Positions 42,282 through 51,326 of a stretch of 64,000 nucleotides of DNA are shown here, one piece after another (position 1 is the stretch's first letter; each line of letters begins with the position of its first letter). The notes beneath the pieces were generated by a model that was not told the origin of the DNA, did no database searches, and worked only from the letters and a program-made list of their open reading frames with translations. Both the position numbers and the translations under genes were made by a program. Location: NCBI RefSeq assembly GCF_000411135.1, contig NZ_KE150262.1, forward strand, positions 1,214,824 through 1,278,823. The letters are read 5' to 3'. Origin of the DNA: Actinotignum schaalii FB123-CNA-2 (GTDB taxonomy: Bacteria; Actinomycetota; Actinomycetes; Actinomycetales; Actinomycetaceae).

Positions 42282-42553
42282 TGTCGTGGAGTTGCATCAT
42301 GTGGGGCCCGTTGTCGTCAGGTTGCTTTTTATGGGCGCCACCGCTCATATCATCCACGCTTGTCCATGTCGAGCGGGTGATCGCTACAGGGCCGGGTAAA
42401 AGAATAGGCAGGGAAGTAAATGACCAAAGTCCCGGGTGGCCGCCTCAAGCTGGAAGCAATCATGCCATGAGCGTAAAAGCGCGCAACCACGCGGGAAAAT
42501 GGCGTCGTCGTGCGGAAAAAGCGGGTGAAAAAAGTGCCGCGCGCGGCGGTGTG

Positions 42554-42574
42554 TTAGGTCTTCCTGACTATATT
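42554..42574 (+). promoter_or_regulatory. dps promoter with DtxR/IdeR-like box
   Basis: The 19 bp from 42554 match the TTAGGTTAGSCTAACCTAA iron-box consensus at 12 positions, with the left half (TTAGGT) perfect. A TATATT -10 element overlaps its right end at 42569-42574. This leaves a leader of about 45 nt to dps. Confidence 0.4.
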
Positions 42575-42624
42575 TTCCGCAATAGAGCGGGTAGACCTAT
42601 ATACGTAAACGAAAGGATGGATCA

Positions 42625-43071
42625 ATGGCCGAAAAAGTTGTTATCGATGCTCTTCAGCGCACGCTGACCGATCTTATTGACCTCTCCCTGCAGGCTAAGC
42701 AGTACCACTGGAATATTCAGGGTGCGCGTTTCCGTGCTCTGCACCTTGCTCTTGATGAAGTCGTATCCGTCACCCGCACTGACCTTGATGAGGTTGCCGA
42801 ACGTATCGCAACCATCGGTGGTTTCCCGGATGGACGGGCCGTGACCGTGGCCAAGGAAAGCGGTCTCGATGATGCGGGTACCGGTCCCTTCAATGTGGAC
42901 GATGTTTATACCGTGATGGCAGAAAAGCTCTACGGAGCGTCCCGGCGTATTCAGAATGACCTGTCCAAGGTGGACGAAGCCGATCCGCTCAGCGGTGACC
43001 TACTCATCGGGGTCGCTCGCAACCTGGAGCTGCAGGGCTGGTTCATGAAGGCCTCCGCGGTCGAAAACTAA
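42625..43071 (+). CDS. dps: Dps-family ferritin-like DNA-protection protein
   Basis: 148 aa. It oxidises and stores iron with hydrogen peroxide in a 12-subunit shell and may bind DNA. The intersubunit ferroxidase residues are present with E. coli Dps spacing: His28, His40, Asp44, Asp55 and Glu59 (QYHWNIQGARF, LHLALDE, LDEVAERI). The N-terminus lacks the Lys-rich DNA-binding tail of E. coli Dps. ATG 42625 has AAAGGATGG upstream. An iron-box-like site overlaps the promoter and a strong terminator follows, so it is monocistronic. Confidence 0.93.
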   Translation: MAEKVVIDALQRTLTDLIDLSLQAKQYHWNIQGARFRALHLALDEVVSVTRTDLDEVAERIATIGGFPDGRAVTVAKESGLDDAGTGPFNVDDVYTVMAEKLYGASRRIQNDLSKVDEADPLSGDLLIGVARNLELQGWFMKASAVEN

Positions 43072-43110
43072 GTCACCTGCGTCATACTGACGCTCACATT
43101 TGTGACTCTG

Positions 43111-43158
43111 AGCGAAGGGGACACATCCCACTGATATGTGGGGTGTGTCCCCTCCGCT
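43111..43158 (+). terminator. dps terminator hairpin
   Basis: 15-bp stem GGGGACACATCCCAC / GTGGGGTGTGTCCCC (one mismatch), 6-nt loop, extended by AGCG/CGCT at the base. Only a weak T-rich tail. Confidence 0.7.
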
Positions 43159-43286
43159 GTGTTTATAACGGGTGTGTGAGCGTCCCAGGACTCTACCCGC
43201 GGTATGCGTGAGCTGTATCCCCTTCCGGGCCCCGGTGGTGATGCCCCGCGGGCGTGGCCGGAGTGAAACAGGTATCCTGGTGGGCG

Positions 43287-43307
43287 GGCATCCCCGGTCT
43301 GGATGCC
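43287..43307 (+). promoter_or_regulatory. Hairpin in the thrS leader
   Basis: GGCATCC-CCGGTCT-GGATGCC, 7-bp stem ending 15 nt before the AAGGAG ribosome site. The 43159-43334 stretch also has TATAAC (43163) and TATCCT (43272) as candidate -10 elements. No T-box signature was recognised. Confidence 0.35.
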
Positions 43308-43334
43308 GTGAAAAATAGAACTAAGGAGAAAACT

Positions 43335-45314
43335 ATGCCCGCACGTCTATCCGTGGACGGCACCCTCGTCACCCTTGACGAACCGTGCCCGGGAACCGCC
43401 TATTTCGCCGCGGATCGCGCGATTATCGCCCTGAAAGTCAACGGGGAACTCAAGGATTTGGCCACGGATTTGACCACGCTGGACGGCGCCGAAGTGGAAC
43501 CGGTGCGCATTGATTCCCCGGACGGGCTCAATATTCTCCGCCATTCCGCCACCCACGTGCTGGCCCAGGCAGTCCAGCAAATCTACCCGGATGCGAATCT
43601 GGGCATCGGCCCCTTCATTGAGGATGGCTTCTACTACGATTTCGGCAATATTGACCCGGTTACTCCGGAGATGCTGAAAGAACTCGAAAAGCGCATGAAG
43701 CGCATCGTTAAGGAAAATCAGCGTTTCGTGCGGCGCGAAATCACCGAAGAAGAGGCGCGCCAGGAAGAAGCCTCCCAGCCCTATAAACTCGAGCTCATCA
43801 CCACCAAGGGTCACGATGCGGATGGCGCCAGCGTAGAAGTGGGCCATGGTGGGCTCACCATGTACGACAATGTCAATCGCCACGGCGATGTGGTGTGGAC
43901 CGATCTATGCCGCGGGCCCCACCTGCCTTCCACCAAGTTCATCGGCAATGGTTTTGCGCTCACCCGCGCCTCGGCCGCCTACTGGAAGGGGGATCAGAAT
44001 AACGATCATCTCCAGCGCATCTACGGCACCGCGTGGCCGAGTAAAGAAGAACTGGATGCCTACCAGACCCGTATTGCGGAAGCCCAACGCCGGGACCACC
44101 GCCGGCTGGGAACCGAATTAGATCTTTTCTCCTTCCCCGATGAAATTGGCTCCGGGCTCCCGGTCTTCCACCCCAAGGGCGGCATTATCCGCATGGAAAT
44201 GGAAAATTACTCCCGCCAGCGCCATATCGAAGCCGGTTACGATTTCGTCAATACTCCGCATATCACCAAAGGCCAGCTCTTCCAGACCTCCGGGCATCTG
44301 TCCTGGTACAAGGATGGTATGTTCCCGGCCATGCGGGTGGATGAGGATCAGGATTACTACCTCAAGCCGATGAACTGCCCCATGCACTCCCTTATTTATA
44401 AGGCGCGGGGGCGTTCCTACCGCGATCTCCCGCTGCGGCTCTTCGAATTCGGAACGGTGTATCGTTACGAAAAGTCCGGCGTTATCCACGGTCTCACCCG
44501 CGCCCGCGGTTTCACCCAGGACGATGCCCATATTTACACCACCCGCGAGCAGATGCGCGAGGAACTTTCCTCTCTGCTCACCTTTGTGCTGTCCCTCCTC
44601 AAGGACTACGGTCTCAACGATTTCTACCTGGAGCTATCCACGAAAGACCCCAAGAAGTTCATCGGGGATGACGACCTCTGGGAAGAAGCCACCCGCACCC
44701 TGGAAGAAGTGGCGCTATCCTCCGGTCTCGAGCTGGTGCCCGATCCGGAAGGCGCGGCCTTCTACGGCCCCAAGATTTCGGTGCAGGCACGTGATGCCAT
44801 CGGACGTACCTGGCAGATGTCCACGATCCAGCTTGATTTCAACCTCCCGGAGCGTTTCGGCCTGGAATACACCGCGCCGGACGGCTCGCGCCAGCGCCCG
44901 GTCATGATCCACCGGGCCCTCTTCGGCTCCATCGAACGCTTCCTGGGTGTGCTGGTCGAGCACTACGCCGGGGCTTTCCCCGCCTGGCTCGCTCCCGTGC
45001 AGGTGCGCCTGGTGCCGGTGGCCGAAACCTTCAACGACTACTGCGAAGATATCGCCCGGCGCCTGCGTGAACAGCATATTCGTGCCGAAGTGGATACGTC
45101 CGATGATCGCTTCGGCAAGAAGATTCGGAACGCCGCGAAGGAAAAGATTCCCTTCACCCTCATTGCCGGTGGGGACGACGTCGATGCCGGCGCCGTGTCC
45201 TTCCGTTTCCGCGACGGCGAGCAGCATAACGGGGTCGCTATTGACGAAGCGATCGCGCATATCGTGGATGTGGTACGACGGCGCGCTAATGAGCCGGAAG
45301 CGGAGAAGTTCTAA
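43335..45314 (+). CDS. thrS: Threonyl-tRNA synthetase
   Basis: 659 aa. It charges tRNA-Thr. An N-terminal TGS-like domain (about 1-60) precedes the editing domain ([23 protein letters not shown]). The class II core has the zinc-site segment [41 protein letters not shown], and a C-terminal anticodon-binding domain from about 545. ATG 43335 has AAGGAG at 6 nt. It is the first gene of the thrS-pgsA-patA-pimA operon; the HIT-family gene that follows thrS in mycobacteria is absent. Confidence 0.96.
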   Translation: MPARLSVDGTLVTLDEPCPGTAYFAADRAIIALKVNGELKDLATDLTTLDGAEVEPVRIDSPDGLNILRHSATHVLAQAVQQIYPDANLGIGPFIEDGFYYDFGNIDPVTPEMLKELEKRMKRIVKENQRFVRREITEEEARQEEASQPYKLELITTKGHDADGASVEVGHGGLTMYDNVNRHGDVVWTDLCRGPHLPSTKFIGNGFALTRASAAYWKGDQNNDHLQRIYGTAWPSKEELDAYQTRIAEAQRRDHRRLGTELDLFSFPDEIGSGLPVFHPKGGIIRMEMENYSRQRHIEAGYDFVNTPHITKGQLFQTSGHLSWYKDGMFPAMRVDEDQDYYLKPMNCPMHSLIYKARGRSYRDLPLRLFEFGTVYRYEKSGVIHGLTRARGFTQDDAHIYTTREQMREELSSLLTFVLSLLKDYGLNDFYLELSTKDPKKFIGDDDLWEEATRTLEEVALSSGLELVPDPEGAAFYGPKISVQARDAIGRTWQMSTIQLDFNLPERFGLEYTAPDGSRQRPVMIHRALFGSIERFLGVLVEHYAGAFPAWLAPVQVRLVPVAETFNDYCEDIARRLREQHIRAEVDTSDDRFGKKIRNAAKEKIPFTLIAGGDDVDAGAVSFRFRDGEQHNGVAIDEAIAHIVDVVRRRANEPEAEKF

Positions 45315-45979
45315 TGCTCTCCCGGAGCGGGCGGCCTCTGGCCCAGGCAATTTTCGGTCCCATTGCGCGCCTGTGCGTGCGCGCGGGGATCAGCGCCGAC
45401 GCGGTGACGATCACCGGAACCGTGGCGGTGGTGGCCTGCGCGCTCATCCTCTATCCCCTCGGGCACCCCGTGTGGGCCTCCTGGATTATCGGTATCACCG
45501 TCATTTTCGACAGTCTTGATGGCCAAATTGCGAGGTTGACCGGAACCGCGTCCCGCTGGGGTGCCTTCCTGGACTCCACCCTGGACCGCCTGGCAGATTC
45601 CGCGATATTCTGCGGGATTCTCCTGTGGATCACGCGTTGGAACATCGGGGCGACGGCCGGGCTCACCGACTGGCTGGCTCTGGCCTGCCTGGCGGCCCTC
45701 CCGGCCGCGCTGTGCACCTCCTACGCGCGCGCCCGCGCCGAAGCGGTGGGATTCACCGCGAATGTGGGGATCAGTGAACGCGCGGACCGGCTGGTTATCG
45801 TGCTGCTCGGGGCGCTGATTACCGGCTACGGGGCCAGTGCATGGGTGCTGCTGGTGGCTCTCGGTTATCTCGCGGTAGCCGGGTGGATCACGGTGGCCCA
45901 GCGCATGGTAACGGTCTACCGGCAGTCCCGCGCGGAGCACGGTGCTGGTGAGCGGGTCGGCCAGGGGAGCGGCCAGTGA
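45314..45979 (+). CDS. pgsA: Phosphatidylinositol phosphate synthase (CDP-alcohol phosphatidyltransferase)
   Basis: 221 aa with about six membrane helices. The CDP-alcohol phosphotransferase signature D-x2-D-G-x2-A-R-x8-G-x3-D-x3-D is perfect (Asp66, Asp69, Gly70, Ala73, Arg74, Gly83, Asp87, Asp91). By operon context it transfers inositol 1-phosphate to CDP-diacylglycerol, the first step of phosphatidylinositol mannoside synthesis. Its ATG shares a base with the thrS stop (TAATG), and its end overlaps the next gene by 4 bp. Confidence 0.9.
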   Translation: MLSRSGRPLAQAIFGPIARLCVRAGISADAVTITGTVAVVACALILYPLGHPVWASWIIGITVIFDSLDGQIARLTGTASRWGAFLDSTLDRLADSAIFCGILLWITRWNIGATAGLTDWLALACLAALPAALCTSYARARAEAVGFTANVGISERADRLVIVLLGALITGYGASAWVLLVALGYLAVAGWITVAQRMVTVYRQSRAEHGAGERVGQGSGQ

Positions 45980-46983
45980 ATCTCGGCAATCTTCTTTTCC
46001 GTGCCACCGGGGCGGTGGCCCGGCTCCCCGAACCGGTGGGCCGCGGTCTCTTTGCCGCGGTCGGGACGGTCGCCGGAGCTCTGCCGCTGCGCGGAACCCA
46101 GCAATTGCGCCGCAACCTCGCGCGGATACGCCCAGATGTGCGCGGCAGGGCTGCCCGCCGGCTCAATCGCGCCGCCATGCGTTCCTATATGCGCTACTAT
46201 TACGAAGCCCTGCGGCTGGGAAATTGGGAAGCCGACGACTTAGCGGCGCGGGTCATCGAGGACGGTCTCGATTCCGCTCGCGCGGAATTTGCCCGCGGCC
46301 ATGCCCTCATCGGGGCGCTCATGCACATGGGCAATTGGGATATGGCTGGGGCGTGGTCGCGCTATTTCCTCGCACCTGTGTACACCCTGGTAGAAAAATT
46401 AGAACCCGCCGAGGTTTTCGAGCGCTTCGTGCGCCTGCGTGAAAATATTGGGATGGTTATCTATCCCGTGGTCAAAGGCGGTGGGGCGATTCACCGTCTC
46501 GCGGAGGATACCCGCCAGGCCCCCATTCTCGCCCCGGTTCTGGCTGATCGTGATCTCACCGCGTCTGGCGTGGAAGTGGAATTCTTTGGGGAGAGTATGC
46601 TCGCCGCTGCCGGACCGGCGATCCTTGCCATAGATACCGGCTGCGCCGTCGTTCCTATTTTCTCCTACTACGTGAAAAGGGAACGTACCCGGGAAGTGCC
46701 CACCCGATGGCGGATGGTGCTGCGCAGCGGCGCACCCATCCGCGCGCGAGTGGACGCCGCGGCTTCCCCGCGCGAACGCCACGCAGAAATCGAGCGAATC
46801 ACCCAGGAATGGATCACAGCTTTTGAAGGCGTGCTGGCTGAGCACCCTGAGGACTGGCATATGCTCCAGCCTGTTTTTGTCGCCGATTTGGACGGTGAAC
46901 GCTACCGCACCAACCGTGAGAAAGCCGCCCGGGAACTTGCGTGCCGCCAAGCAGAGTACGACGCGAAGGAAGGAACGCCGTGA
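45976..46983 (+). CDS. Phosphatidylinositol mannoside acyltransferase (LPLAT family)
   Basis: 335 aa, HtrB/LpxL-like. The catalytic H-x4-D is His117/Asp122 in ALMHMGNWDMAGAW. Later conserved pieces are LADRDLTASGVEVEFFG and a PTRWRM segment. By position between pgsA and pimA it corresponds to mycobacterial PatA, which acylates PIM1/PIM2 on the cytosolic membrane face. GTG 45976 overlaps the pgsA stop by 4 bp and its own stop overlaps pimA by 4 bp. Confidence 0.9.
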   Translation: MNLGNLLFRATGAVARLPEPVGRGLFAAVGTVAGALPLRGTQQLRRNLARIRPDVRGRAARRLNRAAMRSYMRYYYEALRLGNWEADDLAARVIEDGLDSARAEFARGHALIGALMHMGNWDMAGAWSRYFLAPVYTLVEKLEPAEVFERFVRLRENIGMVIYPVVKGGGAIHRLAEDTRQAPILAPVLADRDLTASGVEVEFFGESMLAAAGPAILAIDTGCAVVPIFSYYVKRERTREVPTRWRMVLRSGAPIRARVDAAASPRERHAEIERITQEWITAFEGVLAEHPEDWHMLQPVFVADLDGERYRTNREKAARELACRQAEYDAKEGTP

Positions 46984-48104
46984 ACATCGGGATTGCCTGC
47001 CCTTATTCGTGGGACGTGCCCGGGGGAGTGGGATTCCACATCCGGGATCTAGCCGAGGAGCTCATCGCCCGCGGACACAGTGTTTCGGTGATCGCCCCGA
47101 GTGAAGAAAACGAGGCGCTGCCCGATTACGTGGTACCGGTGGGAGCCTCCGTGGCGATTCCCTATAACGGTTCGGTAGCGCGCCTCTCCTTCGGTCCGCG
47201 AGTCAATCGGGCGGTACGCCGCTGGCTGCGGGAAGGGAATTTCGATGTGCTCCACGTGCACGAACCTTTCGTTCCTTCCGTTTCTATGCTTGCCCTCATG
47301 AGTGCGGAATGCCCGGTCGTCTCCACCCACCACACCGCCATGGACCGTTCCCGGGCCTTCGACCTCTTTTCTCCGGTGCTGCGCCCCATCCTGGAAAAGA
47401 TCCAGGCGCGTATCGCGGTTTCCCAAGAAGCACGCCGTACCACGGTGCAGTATTTAGGCGGAGACGCTTTTATTATTCCCAATGGCGTATATACCGCCGA
47501 TTTCGAAGTACCGCGTGATGCCCGCTTCACCGGCACGCCCGACTCGCCCACTTTCGGATTCCTCGGCCGTCTGGATGAGCCTCGCAAGGGTCTGCCGGTG
47601 CTGGCCGCTGCCGCCCCGCTCATCCTGCGCGACTACCCGCAGGCGCGCTTCTTCGTGGCCGGGAAAGGTGATGAGGAAGCGGCACGGCAACTCTTCGGGG
47701 AGGCGGCCGCACGGGTGACGTTCCTCGGTCCCGTCAGCGATCCCGATAAAGCCGCCATGCTCGCCAGTGTGGACCTTTACGTAGCCCCCAATACCGGGGG
47801 TGAATCCTTCGGAATTATTCTTATCGAAGCAATGAGCGCGGGTGGTTTTGTGCTCGCCTCGGATATTCCCGCTTTTCGCGCGGTGTTGGGCGGGGGAACC
47901 TTCGGGGACCACTTCGCCAATGAAGACCCGGAGGATCTGGCCCGGGTGGCCGTGGCGGCTTTGCGTGATCCGCAACGCCGGGCTCGGGTGGCGCAGGCCG
48001 GCCAGGCCGAAGCCCAGCGTTACGACTGGTCCACTGTTGCCTCTCAAGTCTTTGCCGTGTATGAAACAGCGGTCCGCACCGCCCAGATGGAGGTAGAGCA
48101 GTGA
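46980..48104 (+). CDS. pimA: Phosphatidylinositol alpha-mannosyltransferase
   Basis: 374 aa, GT4 GT-B fold. The N-terminal domain reads IACPYSWDVPGGVGFHIRDLAEEL and VSTHHTAMDRS. The C-terminal nucleotide-sugar domain reads FLGRLDEPRKGLPVL, VAPNTGGESFGIILIEAMSAG with the EX7E-type motif. It transfers mannose from GDP-mannose to phosphatidylinositol. GTG 46980 is chosen because it overlaps the previous stop (GTGA) and the family starts there. It is followed by a coupled small membrane protein gene. Confidence 0.92.
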   Translation: MNIGIACPYSWDVPGGVGFHIRDLAEELIARGHSVSVIAPSEENEALPDYVVPVGASVAIPYNGSVARLSFGPRVNRAVRRWLREGNFDVLHVHEPFVPSVSMLALMSAECPVVSTHHTAMDRSRAFDLFSPVLRPILEKIQARIAVSQEARRTTVQYLGGDAFIIPNGVYTADFEVPRDARFTGTPDSPTFGFLGRLDEPRKGLPVLAAAAPLILRDYPQARFFVAGKGDEEAARQLFGEAAARVTFLGPVSDPDKAAMLASVDLYVAPNTGGESFGIILIEAMSAGGFVLASDIPAFRAVLGGGTFGDHFANEDPEDLARVAVAALRDPQRRARVAQAGQAEAQRYDWSTVASQVFAVYETAVRTAQMEVEQ

Positions 48105-48694
48105 ATATATGGTGGTGGCTTGCCCTCGTCGCCGGCGTGGTGCTTCTCCTTCTCGGTCTGAGCGCGGTGGTGGCGGCCCGTCGCCTTGATCGCCTCCATA
48201 CCACCCTCCTGAAATCGCGCCGGGCGGTGGAACAGGCGCTCGCCGCCCGCGCCCGCACCGCCTACGATATGGCTATGTCCGGGGAATTGGATATGGCCGG
48301 GGCTCTTATCCTCACCGATAGTGCCCAGCGGGTGCTCTCCGCCTCCATGCTTCCGGTGGTGGCGGACGGATTGGAAGCCTTACCCGGTGATATGCGCGAT
48401 GATCTTCCCGATCCGGCCGTGGCAGCCCGGGAACGGCGCGCGGTGGAATCCGAGCTTTCCCGCGCCCTGCGACTCACCGTGGATGAGCTGGACCCGAACG
48501 ATATCACCGATGCAGCCGCCCGTGAATTTTACCGGCGCCTCGAACGTGCCCGTCTCGATGTGCGCATGACACGCTCCTTCCATAATTCGCATGTGGACCA
48601 GGCTCGCCGGGTACGCAATTCCCGGATTCTCTCCATTTTTCCCATCGCCGGGCACGCCCCGGTCCCGCAAACCATCGATATTGACGATGAGTAA
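48101..48694 (+). CDS. Single-pass membrane protein, unknown family
   Basis: 197 aa. One N-terminal transmembrane helix (about 4-26) is followed by a long, mainly helical cytosolic or periplasmic region with heptad-like leucines (LDRLHTTLLKSRRAVEQALAAR), faintly like LemA proteins. A conserved-looking tail ends TIDIDDE. I do not assign a function. In mycobacteria the gene at this place (Rv2609c) is recalled as a membrane segment plus Nudix domain, so this gene and the next may be the split form. GTG 48101 overlaps pimA by 4 bp. Confidence 0.7.
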   Translation: MNIWWWLALVAGVVLLLLGLSAVVAARRLDRLHTTLLKSRRAVEQALAARARTAYDMAMSGELDMAGALILTDSAQRVLSASMLPVVADGLEALPGDMRDDLPDPAVAARERRAVESELSRALRLTVDELDPNDITDAAAREFYRRLERARLDVRMTRSFHNSHVDQARRVRNSRILSIFPIAGHAPVPQTIDIDDE

Positions 48695-48703
48695 GAGTTC
48701 CCG

Positions 48704-49210
48704 ATGACCACCACTCCCCGGCGTGCTGCCCGCATTATCGCCCTGGATGAAGCCGGCCGCGTCCTCCTCATCCGCGGCCATGACCGGGACGATCCTTCCC
48801 ACCGGTGGTGGTTCACGCCCGGTGGGGGACTGGAAGATACGGAAAGCCCCCGGCAGGCGGCAGTGCGGGAATTTCGGGAGGAGACCGGCGTCGTCGTAAC
48901 TGAAACGGAACTTATCGGGCCGGTTCTGCGCCGGCACGCAACTTTTCGTTTTGCCCGTACCACCCTCAGCCAAGACGAAGAATTTTTCGCGGTGCGGCTG
49001 GACGCGGTGCGCGCCCGCGCGGCGGTGACCGGAAGCGGGCGGGCCTGGACCGCGGCGGAAGAAGAACTTCTCGACGTTATCGACTGGCGTGCCGGCGCGC
49101 AACTCGCTGGTTCCCCGAGGGAACGGGTGTATCCGGCGGGTCTCGCGGAGCTGGCGGCCCAGGTGCACGCCGGATGGGATGGAATTTGCCGCGAGCTTTG
49201 GGAGAACTAA
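48704..49210 (+). CDS. Nudix hydrolase
   Basis: 168 aa. The Nudix box G-x5-E-x7-R-E-x2-E-E-x-G-x is complete at residues 41-63 (Gly41, Glu47, Arg55, Glu56, Glu59, Glu60, Gly62). These enzymes hydrolyse nucleoside diphosphate derivatives with Mg2+. The substrate is unknown; the PIM-operon context suggests clean-up of GDP-mannose or CDP-lipid by-products (inference). It begins 9 nt after the previous stop and ends the operon. Confidence 0.88.
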   Translation: MTTTPRRAARIIALDEAGRVLLIRGHDRDDPSHRWWFTPGGGLEDTESPRQAAVREFREETGVVVTETELIGPVLRRHATFRFARTTLSQDEEFFAVRLDAVRARAAVTGSGRAWTAAEEELLDVIDWRAGAQLAGSPRERVYPAGLAELAAQVHAGWDGICRELWEN

Positions 49211-49276
49211 CCTCCCTGAACGGTACAGCTTAGGCGCGCTGCGGCCCAGGTAATAGTTCCCGGGCCTCGAACCGCG

Positions 49277-49282
49277 TACAAT
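49277..49282 (+). promoter_or_regulatory. -10 element of the yebC-ruv operon
   Basis: TACAAT, 35 bp before GTG 49317, with GGGAGG in the leader. No LexA-type box was found in this promoter. Confidence 0.5.
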
Positions 49283-49316
49283 GGCTCCGGAAGTTTTTAT
49301 CTACTCGGGAGGACAC

Positions 49317-50072
49317 GTGTCAGGACACTCCAAGTGGGCAACCACCAAGCATAAGAAAGCCGCTAATGACGCCAAGCGCGGCAAGCTTTTCGCGCGTCTG
49401 GTCAAGAATATCGAAGTGGCAGCGGCAACCGGTGGTGGAGATCCCGCGGGCAATCCCACGCTCTTTGACGCGATCCGCAAAGCCAAGCAGAACTCGGTGC
49501 CGGCCGATAATATTGATCGCGCGGTTAAGCGTGGCTCGGGTGAAACTGATGATTCCATCCAGTATGAAGCCATTACTTACGAAGGTTACGGCCCGGGTGG
49601 GGTGGCTATCCTCATCGAATGCCTGACCGATAACCGCAATCGTGCCGCCTCGGATGTGCGTACCGCACTCACGCGCAATGGGGGGACCCTGGCGGATCCG
49701 GGTTCGGTTTCCTATCTCTTCAACCGTCGCGGTGTGGTGGAAGCGGTTAAAGGGGAGAACTCCGAGGATGACGTTCTCATGGCGGTTCTTGACGCCGGCG
49801 CCGAAGAAATTGAGGACGACGGCGAAACGTTCACCATTTACTGTGCTTCTAGCGATGTGGTAGCTGTGCGAACCGCGCTTCAGGAAGCCGGAATTGACTA
49901 CAATTCCGCAGAATCACGCTTTGTTCCATCTACCAATGTTCCCCTGGATCGCGCCGGCGCGGAAAAGCTCCTCAAACTCACCGATGCGCTCGACGATGTC
50001 GATGATATTCAAGAGGTCTACACCAACGCGGATATCGCCGATGAGATCCTCGCTGAGCTCGAGGGTGAGTAG
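49317..50072 (+). CDS. yebC: YebC/PmpR-family protein
   Basis: 251 aa. The start [21 protein letters not shown] is diagnostic. The family has roles as transcription regulator and, in recent work, in easing ribosome stalling at proline-rich stretches. GTG 49317 has GGGAGG at 4 nt. Its stop overlaps the ruvC start (TAGTG), so it is co-translated with the Holliday-junction genes, the usual arrangement. Confidence 0.95.
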   Translation: MSGHSKWATTKHKKAANDAKRGKLFARLVKNIEVAAATGGGDPAGNPTLFDAIRKAKQNSVPADNIDRAVKRGSGETDDSIQYEAITYEGYGPGGVAILIECLTDNRNRAASDVRTALTRNGGTLADPGSVSYLFNRRGVVEAVKGENSEDDVLMAVLDAGAEEIEDDGETFTIYCASSDVVAVRTALQEAGIDYNSAESRFVPSTNVPLDRAGAEKLLKLTDALDDVDDIQEVYTNADIADEILAELEGE

Positions 50073-50710
50073 TGCGCATTCTGGGTATTGACCCGGGACT
50101 TACGCGCTGCGGGCTGGGAACCATTGACGCCGATGTGACGCGGCGGGTGCGTTTGGTGGATATGCGCGTGGCGCGCTCTCCGGTGGACCTGGCCCCGCAT
50201 CGGCGTCTTCTCCTTATCGCGGATGAAATCGACGCGGTGATCGCGGAGTTTTCTCCCGAGGTCGTGGCGGTGGAACGCGTTTTCGCGCAGGAAAATGTGC
50301 GCTCGGTGACCTCAACCGCGCAGGTGGCCGGTATCGCTATGCTGGCTGCTGCCCGCGCCCAGCTTCCCCTCGGCTTGCACTCGCCCTCCGAAGTGAAAGC
50401 AGCGGTCACCGGTTCGGGGCGCGCCGGGAAACTCCAGGTGCAAAATATGGTTCAGCGGATTTTAGGTCTGGCCGAGCTGCCGCGTCCCAAGGATGCCGCG
50501 GACGCCCTCGCCATTGCCATCACCCACGCATGGCGCGGGGGCGCCCACGCCCTGGATGCCACGGTGGATAATGGTCAGCACGGCGGGGCCGGTACCCTCC
50601 CACGTGCCGAAGGAGCGGATTTGACCGCCGCGCAGCGAATGTGGGCGGGAGCTGAACGCATGAGTCGGCGCGCCGGCGCGGTCTCCCCGCACCGCTCCGC
50701 TACCGGCTAG
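50072..50710 (+). CDS. ruvC: Crossover junction endodeoxyribonuclease RuvC
   Basis: 212 aa, slightly long through a low-complexity C-terminal tail of about 45 residues. It resolves Holliday junctions. Catalytic Asp7 (ILGIDPGLTRCG), Glu in VAVERVFAQEN, and the late acidic pair in PKDAADALAIAITHAW are present. It forms one transcription unit with yebC, ruvA and ruvB. Confidence 0.95.
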   Translation: MRILGIDPGLTRCGLGTIDADVTRRVRLVDMRVARSPVDLAPHRRLLLIADEIDAVIAEFSPEVVAVERVFAQENVRSVTSTAQVAGIAMLAAARAQLPLGLHSPSEVKAAVTGSGRAGKLQVQNMVQRILGLAELPRPKDAADALAIAITHAWRGGAHALDATVDNGQHGGAGTLPRAEGADLTAAQRMWAGAERMSRRAGAVSPHRSATG

Positions 50711-50732
50711 AGTCATGAGGAAGGAGCCCTGA

Positions 50733-51326
50733 GTGATTGCAAGTATTCGCGGAACTGTGAGCCGTGTTACCACCACTTTCGCGGTGATGGAGGTCGGCGG
50801 GTGGGGCGTCAAAGTTTTTGCGACGCCGGATACTCTCGCGCGCCTTCGCGAAGGCGCGGAAGCTTTTCTCTATACCTCGCTGGTTGCCAGCCGCGATGAT
50901 CTTCCCTCCCTCTACGGTTTTAGCGAAGCGGACGAGCGCGACGTTTACGACATTATGCAAACGGTGTCCGGGATCGGCGCCAAAGTTGCGCTCGCTCTCC
51001 TCTCTGTCCACACCCCGAATGCTCTGCGCGCCGCCGTGCAATCCAAGGACGAAGCTGCCCTCACCAGGGTTCCCGGTATTGGCAAGAAGAGCGCCCAGCG
51101 CATTATTTTGGAGCTGGGCAATAAGCTTGGTCCGGCGCCGGTGGCGGCGGGTGAGACGGCCACCGCCGGGGCGGATCCCGATGCCGTGGTTGCCGGTCTG
51201 GTGGGACTGGGGTGGAAAGAAAGCGACGCCGTCGCCGCGTATGAAGAAGCGCGCGCGCAAGTACCGCAGGGCACCGTGGCCCAGCTGCTGCGCGCAAGTC
51301 TCCAAATACTAGGGGCCCGCCGATGA
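50733..51326 (+). CDS. ruvA: Holliday junction branch migration protein RuvA
   Basis: 197 aa. An N-terminal OB fold begins [12 protein letters not shown]. Helix-hairpin-helix motifs follow ([30 protein letters not shown]) and a C-terminal RuvB-binding domain ([15 protein letters not shown]). GTG 50733 follows AGGAAGGAG in a 22-bp gap after ruvC. Its stop overlaps ruvB by 4 bp. Confidence 0.95.
   Translation: MIASIRGTVSRVTTTFAVMEVGGWGVKVFATPDTLARLREGAEAFLYTSLVASRDDLPSLYGFSEADERDVYDIMQTVSGIGAKVALALLSVHTPNALRAAVQSKDEAALTRVPGIGKKSAQRIILELGNKLGPAPVAAGETATAGADPDAVVAGLVGLGWKESDAVAAYEEARAQVPQGTVAQLLRASLQILGARR

Larger units (their letters stand above)
41857..42624. other. 768-bp region between tRNA cluster and dps with no convincing gene
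   Basis: No open frame here resembles a known protein. It holds copy 2 of the 84-bp dispersed element. It also has two stretches of near-repeated sequence around CGCACACTCTGTG and TTACACTCTGTC (about 41998-42042) that could be remains of an insertion sequence end. A 60-codon frame from ATG 42099 runs through the element. The last 80 bp hold the dps promoter. The position directly after tRNA genes is typical of old integration sites. Confidence 0.6.

Noticed and set aside
42281-42667. 128-codon open frame upstream of and overlapping dps
   Set aside because: The sequence has no family resemblance, no good start signal, and overlaps the dps promoter and start in another frame.
43287-43307. thrS leader hairpin considered as a T-box riboswitch
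   Set aside because: No T-box consensus, specifier loop or anti-terminator pair was recognised.
49267-49282. CGAAC in the yebC-ruv promoter considered as an SOS box
   Set aside because: Only the left half-site is present; the right half reads TACAA instead of GTTCG.
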